DNA of 64,000 nucleotides from Nonomuraea gerenzanensis (lineage in GTDB: Bacteria; Actinomycetota; Actinomycetes; Streptosporangiales; Streptosporangiaceae), in contig NZ_CP084058.1 in NCBI RefSeq assembly GCF_020215645.1, forward strand, positions 5,022,001-5,086,000, given 5' to 3'. Both the position numbers and the translations under genes were made by a program. Shown piece by piece: positions 28,637-37,630 of this stretch; position 1 is the first letter of the stretch; every line of letters starts with the position of its first letter. A model generated the notes under the pieces. The model was not told where the DNA came from and searched no databases. It saw only the letters and a program-made list of their open reading frames with translations.

Positions 28637-29062
28637 TCAGCCGTAGGGCACGGGCCGGTTCTCGCGGGCCCAGAGCCGCTCCGCCTCGCTGCCCGTGGCC
28701 GGCGGCGCCAGCCCGTCGATCATCCACAGGTCGCGCGGCGTCTCGTCCACGTGGAACTCGCAGTGCAGCCCGCGCTCCTGCGTGTGCCGGGCCAGCAGGC
28801 GGCCGAGCGCCCCGGTCATGCGCTCGCGCAGGCCGGGGTCCTCGGCGTGACGGGCGATGTGCTCGATCACGACCCGCACGGTGTCGCCGGACGGCCTGCC
28901 GCCGACCAGGAACGACGCAGGCGCCACCTCGTGGAAGAGCGTCACGACGTAGAACCTCGGCAGCCCGAACCGGGCGTAGAAGCCGGTGGCCTCCTCGGCG
29001 AACGAGCGCTTCTGCTCGTCGGAGTAGGCGCCCGGGGGATGGTAGACCTGCCACAGCGGCAT
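28637..29062 (-). CDS. tautomerase-superfamily protein (putative oxalocrotonate tautomerase, Tautomerase_3)
   Basis: 141 residues beginning MPLWQVYHPPGAYSDEQK, with Pro-2 available as the catalytic base after Met removal. The FYVVTLFHEVAPASFLVGG, GDTVRVVIEHIAR and WMIDGLAPP regions match the fused-type tautomerase/cis-CaaD-like family. The natural substrate is unknown. It lies 12 bp after the SDR gene and is presumably controlled by the divergent TetR. Confidence 0.8.
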   Translation of the reverse strand: MPLWQVYHPPGAYSDEQKRSFAEEATGFYARFGLPRFYVVTLFHEVAPASFLVGGRPSGDTVRVVIEHIARHAEDPGLRERMTGALGRLLARHTQERGLHCEFHVDETPRDLWMIDGLAPPATGSEAERLWARENRPVPYG

Positions 29063-29074
29063 CCGCTCGCCCCT

Positions 29075-29776
29075 TCAGCTTCCGATGGACACGGTCAGGC
29101 CCTCGACCGGCCCGGCCAGCGCCGCCTTCATCCGCCTGCTGACCTCGTCCACGAGGACCTCGCTGTCGCCGTGCTCGACGCCGTCCAGCACCGCCGCGGC
29201 CACCTCGGCGGGGGAGAGCTTCGGGGCGCTGACGGCCGCCACCATGTCGGTGTCGGCGAAGCCGAGGTGCACGCCGACGACCTGCGTGCCCTGCGGCGCG
29301 AGCTCGACGCGCAGGGAGTTCGTGATCGACCACAGGGCGGCCTTCGAGGCGCCGTAGGCCGCGGTGCCGGCCCCCCAGGACAGCACCGAGTGCATGTCGA
29401 CGAGCGCGCCGCCGCCGTTCGCCGCCAGGATCGGGGCGAAGGCGCGGGCCACGCGCAGCGCCCCGAACACGTTGGTGTCGAACGTCGCCACCATGTCGGC
29501 CAGATCCCCCGTCAGCAGGGGCGAGGGGAGCAGCACGCCCGCGTTGTTGACGACGATGGTCACGTCGGTGGCCTGGCCGGCGAGGGCCGAGACCGCTTCG
29601 GGGTCGGTGACGTCGAGGGGGACGGGCCTGATCCGGGGGTCGTCCGCGGGCACGGGCTCGCGGGCCGTCACGTAGACCCTCGCCGCTCCGCGTGCCAGCA
29701 GCGCCTCGGCGATCGCCTTGCCCAGGCCGCGCTGGCCACCCGTCACGAGCGCCACCGCATCGCTGATCGCGACCAT
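29075..29776 (-). CDS. short-chain dehydrogenase/reductase
   Basis: 233 residues, classical SDR length. Cofactor loop TGGQRGLGKAIA, NNAGVL, the catalytic Ser in MHSVLSWG and the YGASK pair (Y-x-x-x-K) are all present. TAREP at the end of strand 2 suggests an NADP preference. The substrate is unknown. It leads the operon with the tautomerase and is divergent from a TetR repressor across a 65-bp gap. Confidence 0.9.
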   Translation of the reverse strand: MVAISDAVALVTGGQRGLGKAIAEALLARGAARVYVTAREPVPADDPRIRPVPLDVTDPEAVSALAGQATDVTIVVNNAGVLLPSPLLTGDLADMVATFDTNVFGALRVARAFAPILAANGGGALVDMHSVLSWGAGTAAYGASKAALWSITNSLRVELAPQGTQVVGVHLGFADTDMVAAVSAPKLSPAEVAAAVLDGVEHGDSEVLVDEVSRRMKAALAGPVEGLTVSIGS

Positions 29777-29796
29777 GGAGGTCTCCTTCCGCTAGA

Positions 29797-29818
29797 ATAG
29801 ATTATGAGCATCATCTAT
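29797..29818. promoter_or_regulatory. 22-bp palindromic operator between SDR and TetR genes
   Basis: ATAGATTATG-AG-CATCATCTAT pairs at nine of ten positions. It sits between divergent starts, with TATTCT on the minus strand as a plausible -10 for the SDR operon. It is the probable TetR site controlling both directions. Confidence 0.65.
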
Positions 29819-29841
29819 AGCACGAAGGAAGGGCCGACGAC

Positions 29842-30498
29842 ATGCCCAGAGCATCCAGGGCCGACGCCGAGCGGCATCGCGCGCAGGTGATCGAGGCCGC
29901 GGCGAAGCTGGTGCGCGCCCACGGCGCGGGCAACGTGAGCGTCCCTCAGGCGATGGCGGCGGCGGGGCTGACCCACGGCGGCTTCTACCGCCACTTCGCC
30001 TCCAAGGACGACCTGATCGCACAGGCGTGTTCCGCCGCGTTCGCCGAACGGGTCAGGGCCCTGGACGACCTCGCCGCTGACGCCGGCGCCGACACCGGCG
30101 ACGTTGCCGGCGCCGACACCGCCGACACCGCCGACACCGCCGACGCCGGTGACGACGCCGGGACCACCGCCAGGGCCGCCTTCCTGAGCGGCTACCTGTC
30201 GGCGTCGCATCGCGACAACGCCGCCCTCGGCTGCCCCGGCGCGTCCCTGGCGGTGGACGCCGCCCGGACGGAGCCCGGCGATCCGCTCCGCCGGGCGTTC
30301 ACCGACGGCCTGCGGGAGCTGATCGGGGCGATGCGGCAGCTCGACGAGGGCGCGGACGAGGAGACGGTGATCGTCGAGCTGTCGGCCATGGTGGGGGCGC
30401 TGATGCTGGCGCGGGCCTGCGCCGGTGACGAGCTGTCGGACGAGATCCTCGGCGTGGTCCGCCGCCACCTGCTGGGCGGGCAGGCGGCCCCCGCCTGA
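29842..30498 (+). CDS. TetR-family repressor with Asp-Thr-Ala repeat insertion
   Basis: 218 residues. The HTH lies at residues of about 10-52 (IEAAAKLVRAHGAGNVSVPQ, LTHGGFYRHFASKDDL). The C-terminal TetR domain starts with ALGCPGASLAVDAAR. Between them sits a low-complexity acidic run (ADTADTADTADAGDDAG) encoded by a 9-bp tandem repeat, probably a surface loop between helices alpha-4 and alpha-5 and recently expanded. It is divergent from the SDR-tautomerase operon and likely represses it. Confidence 0.9.
   Translation: MPRASRADAERHRAQVIEAAAKLVRAHGAGNVSVPQAMAAAGLTHGGFYRHFASKDDLIAQACSAAFAERVRALDDLAADAGADTGDVAGADTADTADTADAGDDAGTTARAAFLSGYLSASHRDNAALGCPGASLAVDAARTEPGDPLRRAFTDGLRELIGAMRQLDEGADEETVIVELSAMVGALMLARACAGDELSDEILGVVRRHLLGGQAAPA
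30112..30147. repeat. 9-bp tandem repeat within the tetR gene
   Basis: Four near-identical GCCGACACC units encode Ala-Asp-Thr repeats. The unit keeps the reading frame. Confidence 0.85.
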
Positions 30499-30518
30499 CA
30501 TTCGCCGGGCGCCGGAGC

Positions 30519-30544
30519 GTTCTCGCAGGCCCGTGACCGGGTAG
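30519..30544 (+). promoter_or_regulatory. possible SigB/SigF-type promoter of the phosphatase gene
   Basis: GTTC-N16-GGGTAG resembles the GTTT-N14-17-GGGTAT consensus of actinobacterial stress sigma factors. It is 36 bp from the ATG. A PP2C/SpoIIE phosphatase would fit such a regulon, but one match in GC-rich DNA is weak. Confidence 0.25.
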
Positions 30545-30579
30545 GGCAACGGTGTTCGTGGCCCTCGGGGGAGGTCACC

Positions 30580-32628
30580 ATGGGTGCTGTTGGCCAGGAC
30601 GGGGAGAGCGGCCTGGCGTTCGAGACGCTGGACCCGGCGCCGGTAGGGGTGGCGGTGACGCGCGGCCCCGACCACCGGCTCGTCTACACCAACGCCATGT
30701 ACCGGTCGCAGTTCAGCGACCCCAGCGGCCGGGTGCCACTGGAGGAGGCGTTCGCCGGCTTCGTGCGCCGGCACTACCGCCGGCAGTTCGACCACGTCTA
30801 CGCCACCGGCGAGCCGGTCGTGACCGCGGCGGAGCCGGAGCCGTCCAGGAAGGGCAGGCGGGGAGACAGGGAGCGGTACTTCACCCGCAGCCTCTCTCGG
30901 GTCGTGTTCGGCCCCGGCGACCACGGCGTGCTCGCGGTGGTGACGGAGGTGACCGAGCAGACCACGACCGCGCGCCGGGTGACGGCCCTGGCCGAGGAGC
31001 GCCGCCGCATCCTGCGGCGCTACGAGAGCCTGATCCGGGTCAGCGCCGACATCGTCTGGGTGACCAGCCGGGACGGGTACGTCTCCGAGCCGAGCCCGAG
31101 CTGGGAGCGCATCACCGGGCAGCCGTGGGAGGCCTACCGCGGCCAGGGCTGGCTGCGCACGGTGCACCCCGACGACCGCCCCGCCACGGTGCGGTCCTGG
31201 GCCAGGGCGGTCGGCCGGGCCACCGAGCTGTGGGAGCACGTCTACCGGCTGCGCACCGCCGCGGGCGGCTACCGCCACTTCCAGCTCCGGGCGGTGCCGA
31301 TCTGCGAGGACGGCGAGGTGGTGGAGTGGGTGGGCTCCTCCATCGACGTCGAGCAGCAGTGGCAGGAGCAACGGCGCCAGCGCCTGCTGGACCGGGCGGC
31401 CATCGCCACGGCACAGCTGCGCAGCCTGGAGGAGATGCTCGGCGCGCTGGCCGACGTGATCGTGCCGGAGCTGGGCGACGGCTGCGGGGTCTACCTCGTC
31501 ACCGACCTCATCGACCAGGGGGACGACTCCACCCCGTACGTCGTCGAGCGGCTGGCCACCGCGGCGCGCTCCGGCCTGGTGCGGCTGCCGCCCTACAGCG
31601 AGGAACGGCTCCCGGCGGGCAACGCCTTCGCCACGGTCGTACGGCACCGGCGGCCCCTGCTCAAGACGTTCCCCACCGGCTCGCCGCCGCCGGACCTCGT
31701 GCCCAGGGGCACGCGGCCGTGGCTGGAGGCCAACGACGCCAACGGCGTGCTGCTGCTCCCCGTCGTGGTCGACGGGACGGTGCCCGCGGTGGTCTGCGTG
31801 GTGACGTGCGGCAGCCGCCCGGCGCTCAGGCGGGCCGACATCAGCCTGCTGAACCGCATGTTCGAGAACGCCCACGACGCGCTGAGCAGGGCCATCCGCT
31901 TCCAGCGCGCCCAGCAGATCGCGCTGGCCCTGCAGTACAGCCTGCTCGCCGAGCCGCCCCAGGTGCCCGGCATGCAGATCGTCGCCCGCTACCGGGCCAG
32001 CCCGTCGGCGGCGGAGGTGGGCGGCGACTGGTACGACTCCTTCGTGCTGCCCGACGGCGTGCCGGTGCTCGTCATCGGCGACGTGGCCGGCCACGACCTG
32101 AACGCCGCCGTGGCGATGAGCCAGCTGCGCAACATGCTGCGTGCCCTGGCCATGGACCGCCGCGAGCCGCCGGGCGAGATCCTCACCCGGCTGAACGTCG
32201 CGATGGAGTCGCTGTCGGGCGAGGTCACCGCCACGTGCGTGTACGCCCGGGTGGAGGCGCACGGCGCCGGCCACCGGCTGCACTATGCGACGGCCGGCCA
32301 CCCGCCGCCGCTGCTCGTCAGCGCGGACGGCCGGGGCCACTTCCTGGACGAGGCGGTCAGCCCGCTGCTCGGCGTGCCCCACCGCGAGGGCCGCCTCTCG
32401 CGGGTGCGCGTGCTACCGCCGGGCAGCACGCTCCTGCTCTACACCGACGGCCTCGTCGAGCGCCCCGGCGAGCATCTCGACCAGGGCCTGGAGCGGCTGC
32501 GCCGGATGGCGGAGCCGCTCGCTGGCCAGCCCGTGGACAAGTTCTGCGACCAGTTGCTCAGCGGGCTGCCCACCACCGGCCTGGACGACATCGCCGTCAT
32601 CGCGCTCCGGCTGCCGCCGCAGGGCTGA
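30580..32628 (+). CDS. PAS-PAS-GAF-PP2C (SpoIIE/RsbU-type) serine phosphatase
   Basis: 682 residues with a GGGGGAGG site. First PAS about 10-110 (FETLDPAPVGVAVTRGPDHR), second PAS about 145-270 (VSADIVWVTSRDGYVSEPSP with the PAC-like YRHFQLRAVPI), GAF about 285-440, phosphatase about 445-680. The phosphatase has the metal-binding AEVGGDWYDSFVLPDG, VIGDVAGHDLNAAV, HYATAGHPPPLLV and GLDDIAVIALR motifs. Such enzymes dephosphorylate anti-anti-sigma proteins in the cytoplasm and connect signals sensed by PAS/GAF domains to alternative sigma factors. There is no anti-sigma or STAS gene beside it, so the partners are elsewhere. Confidence 0.9.
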   Translation: MGAVGQDGESGLAFETLDPAPVGVAVTRGPDHRLVYTNAMYRSQFSDPSGRVPLEEAFAGFVRRHYRRQFDHVYATGEPVVTAAEPEPSRKGRRGDRERYFTRSLSRVVFGPGDHGVLAVVTEVTEQTTTARRVTALAEERRRILRRYESLIRVSADIVWVTSRDGYVSEPSPSWERITGQPWEAYRGQGWLRTVHPDDRPATVRSWARAVGRATELWEHVYRLRTAAGGYRHFQLRAVPICEDGEVVEWVGSSIDVEQQWQEQRRQRLLDRAAIATAQLRSLEEMLGALADVIVPELGDGCGVYLVTDLIDQGDDSTPYVVERLATAARSGLVRLPPYSEERLPAGNAFATVVRHRRPLLKTFPTGSPPPDLVPRGTRPWLEANDANGVLLLPVVVDGTVPAVVCVVTCGSRPALRRADISLLNRMFENAHDALSRAIRFQRAQQIALALQYSLLAEPPQVPGMQIVARYRASPSAAEVGGDWYDSFVLPDGVPVLVIGDVAGHDLNAAVAMSQLRNMLRALAMDRREPPGEILTRLNVAMESLSGEVTATCVYARVEAHGAGHRLHYATAGHPPPLLVSADGRGHFLDEAVSPLLGVPHREGRLSRVRVLPPGSTLLLYTDGLVERPGEHLDQGLERLRRMAEPLAGQPVDKFCDQLLSGLPTTGLDDIAVIALRLPPQG

Positions 32629-32637
32629 TCCCCCGCG

Positions 32638-33312
32638 CTACGACAGCCGCACGGCCGCGCTCAGCGGCAGGTCCCGCGAGGACCGGCCGACCTGGACCCG
32701 GTACGTGCCCGGCACGGTCGCCCGACGATCGGCCCGGCTGTCCCAGACCGACAGCGGATGGTCGGCGGAGTCCGCGTCGACCTCCACCTCGACCTCCACC
32801 CCGACCGTGCGTGCCTGCCCCGGCCTGAGCGTGACCCGCTCGGACCCGGCCAGCCGCTTGCCCGGCTCGGCCGCGCCGCGCCCCGGCAGCGTCACGTAGA
32901 GCCGGGCGGTCTCGGTGCCCGCCCGGCTGCCGGTGTTCCTGACGCGGAAGCGCGCGGTGAACCCGTCGCCGTGCCGGTCGAGCCGCAGGCCCTCGTAGGT
33001 GTAGTTCACCTGGCGGATGCTGGTCCTGTCGCCGGGCGGGCGTGTGGTGGAGCCGTCGGCGAACACGCCCGGGTACTGCCCGGGCGTGCGGGTCGGCAGG
33101 TCGGCCAGGTCCCTGGGGAAGGTCATCGGCACCCGAAGCCGGACATCACGTAACCGTCGAACCCGTCCTTCAGCACCTCCTTCAGCATCGGGTTCTCGCA
33201 CGCGTGGACGCCGCCCACCGGGTTGTGGGAGCACATGACGCCGCCGGGCGCGAGCTGCCGCCCGGCGTCACCTCGAACGCCAGGTCGTAGACCAGGCGTA
33301 ACAACCGCATGG
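32638..33312 (-). pseudogene. GH3 beta-glucosidase remnant with large internal deletion and frameshifts
   Basis: Three parts in order on the minus strand: LRLVYDLAFEV (33310 down), then in another frame GGVMCSHNPVGGVHACENPM and GFDGYVMSGFG (the GH3 nucleophile region, normally VMSDWG or VMSDFG, with the catalytic Asp replaced by Gly), then TFPRDLADLPTRTPGQYPG and the fibronectin-III-like C-terminal domain (VRNTGSRAGTETARLYVTLP). Roughly 300 residues between the last two parts and the whole N-terminus are gone. It trails the GH78 gene of the rhamnoside locus, so it was probably once part of that operon. Confidence 0.75.
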
Positions 33313-33327
33313 GCACTCCTCGGGGGG

Positions 33328-35871
33328 TCAGACGGAGCAGTGGAAGACGTGCCGTCCGGGGCCGGTCTCGACGGCGGGCTCGCCGGGCAGCTCGACGAGG
33401 GCGGTCGTGTTCTGCGGGACACGGACGGTGACCGTCAGCCGGTCCCCGTCGCGCTGCCAGGACACCTCGGCCTCGCCGTACGGGGTGAGGTGGGTGGCGT
33501 GGGCGGAGGTGAGGCCGCCGCCGGGCCGGGGGCGGACGGCGATCCTGCGGTAGCCGGGCTCGGCCGGGGCCAGCCCGGCGACCGTGCGGTGCATCCAGTC
33601 GGCGACGGCGCCGAGCGCGTAGTGGTTGAACGAGGTCATCTCGCCCGGGTTGACGGAGCCGTCGGGCAACATGCTGTCCCAGCGCTCCCAGATCGTGGTG
33701 GCGCCCATCGTCACCGGATACAGCCACGACGGGCACCCGCGCTGGGTCAGCAACCGGTACGCGGTGTCGTACGCACCGACGGAGCACAGCGCGTCGCAGA
33801 TGAGCGGGGTGCCCACGAAGCCGGTGCCGATGCGGTGGTCGTCGGCGGCGACCAGCTCGACCAGCCGCCGTCCGGCACGCTCGCGCTGCCCGGGCCCGTC
33901 CAGCAGATCCACCGTCAGCGCCAGGGCGTAGGCGGTCTGCGTGTCGCAGGTCAGCCGCCCCGACGGGGTGACGAACTCGCGGCGGAAGGCTGCGCGCACG
34001 TCCTCGGCCAGGGCGGCGTAGCGGGCGGCGTCGGCCGGGTGGCCGAGCAGCGCGGCCGTGTCGGCCACGACGCGGGCCGACCAGGCGTGGTAGGCGGTGG
34101 CGACGAGCGCGTGGTCGGTGCGGGCCTTGCCGGGGTCGTCCGGGGGAGCGGCGGGGTCGAGCCAGTCGCCGAACTGGAAGCCCTGGTCCCACAGGTGGTC
34201 CCTGGTCAGCGACGCCACCTGGTCCACCCACGCGGTCATGCTGGCGTACTGGGAGCGCAGCAGGCCGAGGTCGCCGGTGCGCTGGTAGAGCACCCACGGC
34301 ACCAGCACGGCGGCGTCGCCCCAGGCCGCGGTGGGGGAGACGCCGAACACCAGCGGCACCCACGGCACGTAGTGCGGCACCGTGCCCACCGCCGCCTGCT
34401 CGGCGGCCAGGTCGGCCAGCCACGACGACAGGGGGCCCGCGCAGTCGTAGAGGAACGCGGCGGCGGGGGCGAAGACCTGGATGTCGCCGGTCCAGCCGAG
34501 CCGCTCGTCGCGCTGCGGGCAGTCGGTGGGCAGATCGACGTAGTTGCCGCGCATGCTCCAGACGACGTTGTCGTGCAGCCGGTTCAGCAGCGGGTCGGAG
34601 CACTCGAACGTGCCGATCGGCCGCATGTCGGTGTGGCAGACCACCGCCACCACGTCCGCCGGGTCGCAGCCGTCGATCTGGGCGTAGCGGAAGCCGTGGG
34701 TGGTGAAGCGCGGCTCGTAGGTCTCCGGCTCGGCGTCGCCGCGCAGCGTGTACTGGTCGAGCGCGGCGGCGTGGCGCAGCGGGCGGATGGCCAGGGCGCC
34801 GTTCTCCAGCACCTCGGCGTGGCGCAGGGTCACGGTGTGCCCGGCCGGGCCCTGGACGCGGATGCGCAGGCGGCCGACGAGGTTCTGGCCGAAGTCGAGG
34901 ATCGTCTCGCCGTTCGGGCCGGTCAGCACCTGCTTCGGGGGCAGCGTCTGCGTGCGGCGGACGGGCGGGCCGGTCGGGGCGACCAGCAGCGCCGGGTCGT
35001 GGGTGAGCGCGTCGGCGGGCGACCAGGCCGAGTCGTCGAAGCCGGGGCTCGACCAGCCGGCCGGGTGCAGGCGGGCGTCGTACTTCTCGCCGTCGTACAG
35101 GCTGGCGGAGGTGACGGGGCCGGTGCCGCAGCGCCAGTGCTCGTCGGTGACGACCAGGTCGGTGCTGCCGTCCTCGTAGGTGATCTCCAGCTGGGCGATG
35201 AGCGCGGTGCGGTCGCCGTAGATGTCGGTCTTGCCGCCGAGGAAGCCGACCCGGCCGCGGTACCAGCCGTCGGCGAGGGTGGCGCCGATCGTGTTGGCGC
35301 CCTGGCTCAGCAGGTCGGTGACGTCGTGGGTGCGGTAGCGCAGGCGGTGGTGGTAGCTGGTCCAGCCGGGGGCGAGCACCTCCTCGCCGATGACCTGGCC
35401 GTTCAGCTCGGCCTCGAAGGTGCCGTGCGCGGTGACGTACAGGCGGGCCCGCGCGACGGGGCCGCGCACGGTGAAGTCGCGGCGCAGCAGCAGCGCGGGG
35501 CCGTCGGGCACGCCCAGCAGCTCCGGCGACGGCGCGGCGGCCGAGGCCCGCCAGTCGGCCGGGTCCAGCAGGCCGGCCTCCACGTGCGACCACGGGCTCC
35601 AGTCGCTGGCCGAGCCGTCGGCGCCGTGCACGCGCACCCGCGCGCCACGCCGCTCACGCGAGCCCAGCGGCGTGCCCGGCCACGGGACGAGCACCGACTC
35701 GGCCGACTCGACGACGCCGGTGGTGGTGCCGTCGCCGAGCTCGATCTCGTAGGCGGCCTGGGTCCAGCCGGCGGTGTCGGTGGTGACGGTCCAGGACAGG
35801 CGGGGCGCGCTTTCGCCGATGCCGAGCGGCTCGCGGTGGTGCTCGAAGGCGGGCGCGGTGACGTTGAGCAA
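33328..35871 (-). CDS. GH78 alpha-L-rhamnosidase
   Basis: 847 residues. A TTG start at 35871 is chosen because AAGGAG lies just upstream and the protein then begins LLNVTAPAFEHHREPLGIGE, the usual GH78 beginning. Domain order is the family standard: N-terminal beta domain (PRLSWTV), carbohydrate module with RARLYVTAHGTFEAELNG, then the (alpha/alpha)6 catalytic domain with DCPQRDERLGWTGDIQVFAP (general acid region) and a C-terminal beta domain (TSFNHYALGAVADWMHR). No signal peptide, so it acts in the cytoplasm on rhamnosides brought in by the ABC importer upstream in the same operon. Confidence 0.9.
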   Translation of the reverse strand: MLNVTAPAFEHHREPLGIGESAPRLSWTVTTDTAGWTQAAYEIELGDGTTTGVVESAESVLVPWPGTPLGSRERRGARVRVHGADGSASDWSPWSHVEAGLLDPADWRASAAAPSPELLGVPDGPALLLRRDFTVRGPVARARLYVTAHGTFEAELNGQVIGEEVLAPGWTSYHHRLRYRTHDVTDLLSQGANTIGATLADGWYRGRVGFLGGKTDIYGDRTALIAQLEITYEDGSTDLVVTDEHWRCGTGPVTSASLYDGEKYDARLHPAGWSSPGFDDSAWSPADALTHDPALLVAPTGPPVRRTQTLPPKQVLTGPNGETILDFGQNLVGRLRIRVQGPAGHTVTLRHAEVLENGALAIRPLRHAAALDQYTLRGDAEPETYEPRFTTHGFRYAQIDGCDPADVVAVVCHTDMRPIGTFECSDPLLNRLHDNVVWSMRGNYVDLPTDCPQRDERLGWTGDIQVFAPAAAFLYDCAGPLSSWLADLAAEQAAVGTVPHYVPWVPLVFGVSPTAAWGDAAVLVPWVLYQRTGDLGLLRSQYASMTAWVDQVASLTRDHLWDQGFQFGDWLDPAAPPDDPGKARTDHALVATAYHAWSARVVADTAALLGHPADAARYAALAEDVRAAFRREFVTPSGRLTCDTQTAYALALTVDLLDGPGQRERAGRRLVELVAADDHRIGTGFVGTPLICDALCSVGAYDTAYRLLTQRGCPSWLYPVTMGATTIWERWDSMLPDGSVNPGEMTSFNHYALGAVADWMHRTVAGLAPAEPGYRRIAVRPRPGGGLTSAHATHLTPYGEAEVSWQRDGDRLTVTVRVPQNTTALVELPGEPAVETGPGRHVFHCSV

Positions 35872-35879
35872 GATACTCC

Positions 35880-36707
35880 TTAGCCCTTGACGGCGCCGGC
35901 GGTCATGCCGGCGACGATCTTGCGGTTGAAGAAGACGAACAGCACCAGCGGCGGGATCATGATCAGGACGATGTCCATGAACAGCAGGTTCCACTGGGTG
36001 TTGTACTGGCTCTGGAAGTTGTAGAGCGTGACCTGCACGGTGGCGTTGTCGTCGCCGGGCAGCAGGTAGAGCGGGTTGACGAAGTCGTTGAAGATGTTGA
36101 CCGAGCTGACCAGGATGACCGTGATGGTGACCGGCCGCAGCAGCGGGAAGATCACCCGGAAGAACAGCCGCAGGCCGCTGCAGCCGTCGATCTGAGCGGC
36201 CTCGTCCAGCTCGCGCGGGATGGCCGCGATGAACGCGCGGAACAGCAACATCGCGAACGACAGGTTGAAGGCGACCTCGGCCAGGATCATCCCGGGCAGC
36301 GTCTTGAACAGCCCGAGCGCCTGCAGCAGCCAGATGGTCGGCACCACCGCGGGCGGGATGATCAGCCCCGACAGCACCAGGAAGTCGGCCAGCCTGGCGA
36401 CCTTGCCGGGGCGGCGCTGCAGGACGAAGGCGGCCATGGCGGCGAAGACGACGAGCAGCGCCACGGAGGCGACGGTGATGATCGTGCTGTTGACGTAGGC
36501 ACGCAGCAGCACGTAGTCGCGCGCCTCCACGACGGCCACGAGGTTCTCCACCACCGGCCAGCTCGTCGGCCAGGCGAAGTCCAGGTCGATGGCCTGCTTC
36601 GGGTCCTTGACCGCGGTCAGCAGCATGAGCGCGAACGGCACCAGGAAGATCGCGGTGGCCAGGACGAACGCGACCGACTCGGCGCCGAACCTCTTCAACG
36701 TTCTCAT
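35880..36707 (-). CDS. carbohydrate ABC transporter permease (MalG-like)
   Basis: 275 residues with six predicted TM helices. The cytoplasmic EAA loop (ELDEAAQIDGCSGLRLFFRV) fits CUT1-family permeases. The ATG overlaps the preceding permease stop (ATGA). Together with that protein it forms the membrane channel. No ATPase gene is in the operon, so a shared MsiK-type ATPase is the likely energiser. Confidence 0.9.
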   Translation of the reverse strand: MRTLKRFGAESVAFVLATAIFLVPFALMLLTAVKDPKQAIDLDFAWPTSWPVVENLVAVVEARDYVLLRAYVNSTIITVASVALLVVFAAMAAFVLQRRPGKVARLADFLVLSGLIIPPAVVPTIWLLQALGLFKTLPGMILAEVAFNLSFAMLLFRAFIAAIPRELDEAAQIDGCSGLRLFFRVIFPLLRPVTITVILVSSVNIFNDFVNPLYLLPGDDNATVQVTLYNFQSQYNTQWNLLFMDIVLIMIPPLVLFVFFNRKIVAGMTAGAVKG

Positions 36708-37630
36708 GCGGCCACCTGCCTCTTGCCGAGGTAGTAGTTGAGCGGCACGGCGATGGCCGTGACGACGAGGAAGAGGATCACGTTCCCGGCCGTGGACAGG
36801 CCGAAGAAGCCGGCCTGGTACTGCTTGTAGATGATCGAGGCGATGGTGTCGCTGGTGAAGCCGGGGCCGCCGCGGGTCATCGTCCAGATCAGGTCGAAGG
36901 AGCGCAGGCCGCCGATGAACGACAGGATGATCACCGAGTAGGTGGCCGGCCAGCTCAGCGGCAGCGTGACGTGCCGGAAGCGGTGCCAGGCGCCGCCCCC
37001 GTCCACGGCCACGGCCTGGTAGTACTCCTGCGGGATCGACATGATGCCGGCGATGTAGATCACGGTGGCCAGGCCCACGCCCTTCCACACGTCCACCAGC
37101 GCCACCGACAGCAGCGCGGTGGTGGCGTCGCCGAGCCAGTCGCGGCCGTCCACGCCGACCAGCGCCAGCGCCTGGTTGACCAGGCCGGTCTGCGGCTTGA
37201 GCAGCATGGCGAAGGTGATGCCGACCGCGACCGTGGAGACCAGCGTCGGGAAGAACACCACCGAGCGCAGGAACCCGCGCAGCCGTAGCTTCGAGGTGAG
37301 CAGCACGCCGAGCAGCAGCCCGAGCACGACCTTGAGGCCGGACGTGACGACCGCGTAGACGATGGTGTTCTGGAAGCCGATGCGCAGGTTCTGCTCGGCC
37401 AGGAAGTCCTGGAAGTTCTGCAGGCCGACGAACTCGCTGTCGAACAGGGTCCAGCGGGTGAGCGCGAAGTAGAACGCCATCACCGTCGGCACCAGGAAGA
37501 TCACCAGGAAGACGATCCCGGCCGGCAGGTACAGCGCGTAGGGGTAGGCCGACTTGCGCCTGACGCTCGGACGGGCGTGCCCCGGTGCCGGGCCGGGCCC
37601 CGTGCGGGGCCCGGTTTCCTGCTTGGTCAC
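36704..37630 (-). CDS. carbohydrate ABC transporter permease (MalF-like)
   Basis: 308 residues, GTG start overlapping the binding-protein stop (GTGA). After a basic, Pro-rich cytoplasmic tail, six TM helices follow, with the EAA-type loop YYQAVAVDGGGAWHRFRHV and a WTMTRGGPGF motif typical of CUT1 MalF-type subunits. It pairs with the next permease for uptake of a glycoside, probably rhamnosyl-containing given the GH78 gene. Confidence 0.9.
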   Translation of the reverse strand: MTKQETGPRTGPGPAPGHARPSVRRKSAYPYALYLPAGIVFLVIFLVPTVMAFYFALTRWTLFDSEFVGLQNFQDFLAEQNLRIGFQNTIVYAVVTSGLKVVLGLLLGVLLTSKLRLRGFLRSVVFFPTLVSTVAVGITFAMLLKPQTGLVNQALALVGVDGRDWLGDATTALLSVALVDVWKGVGLATVIYIAGIMSIPQEYYQAVAVDGGGAWHRFRHVTLPLSWPATYSVIILSFIGGLRSFDLIWTMTRGGPGFTSDTIASIIYKQYQAGFFGLSTAGNVILFLVVTAIAVPLNYYLGKRQVAA

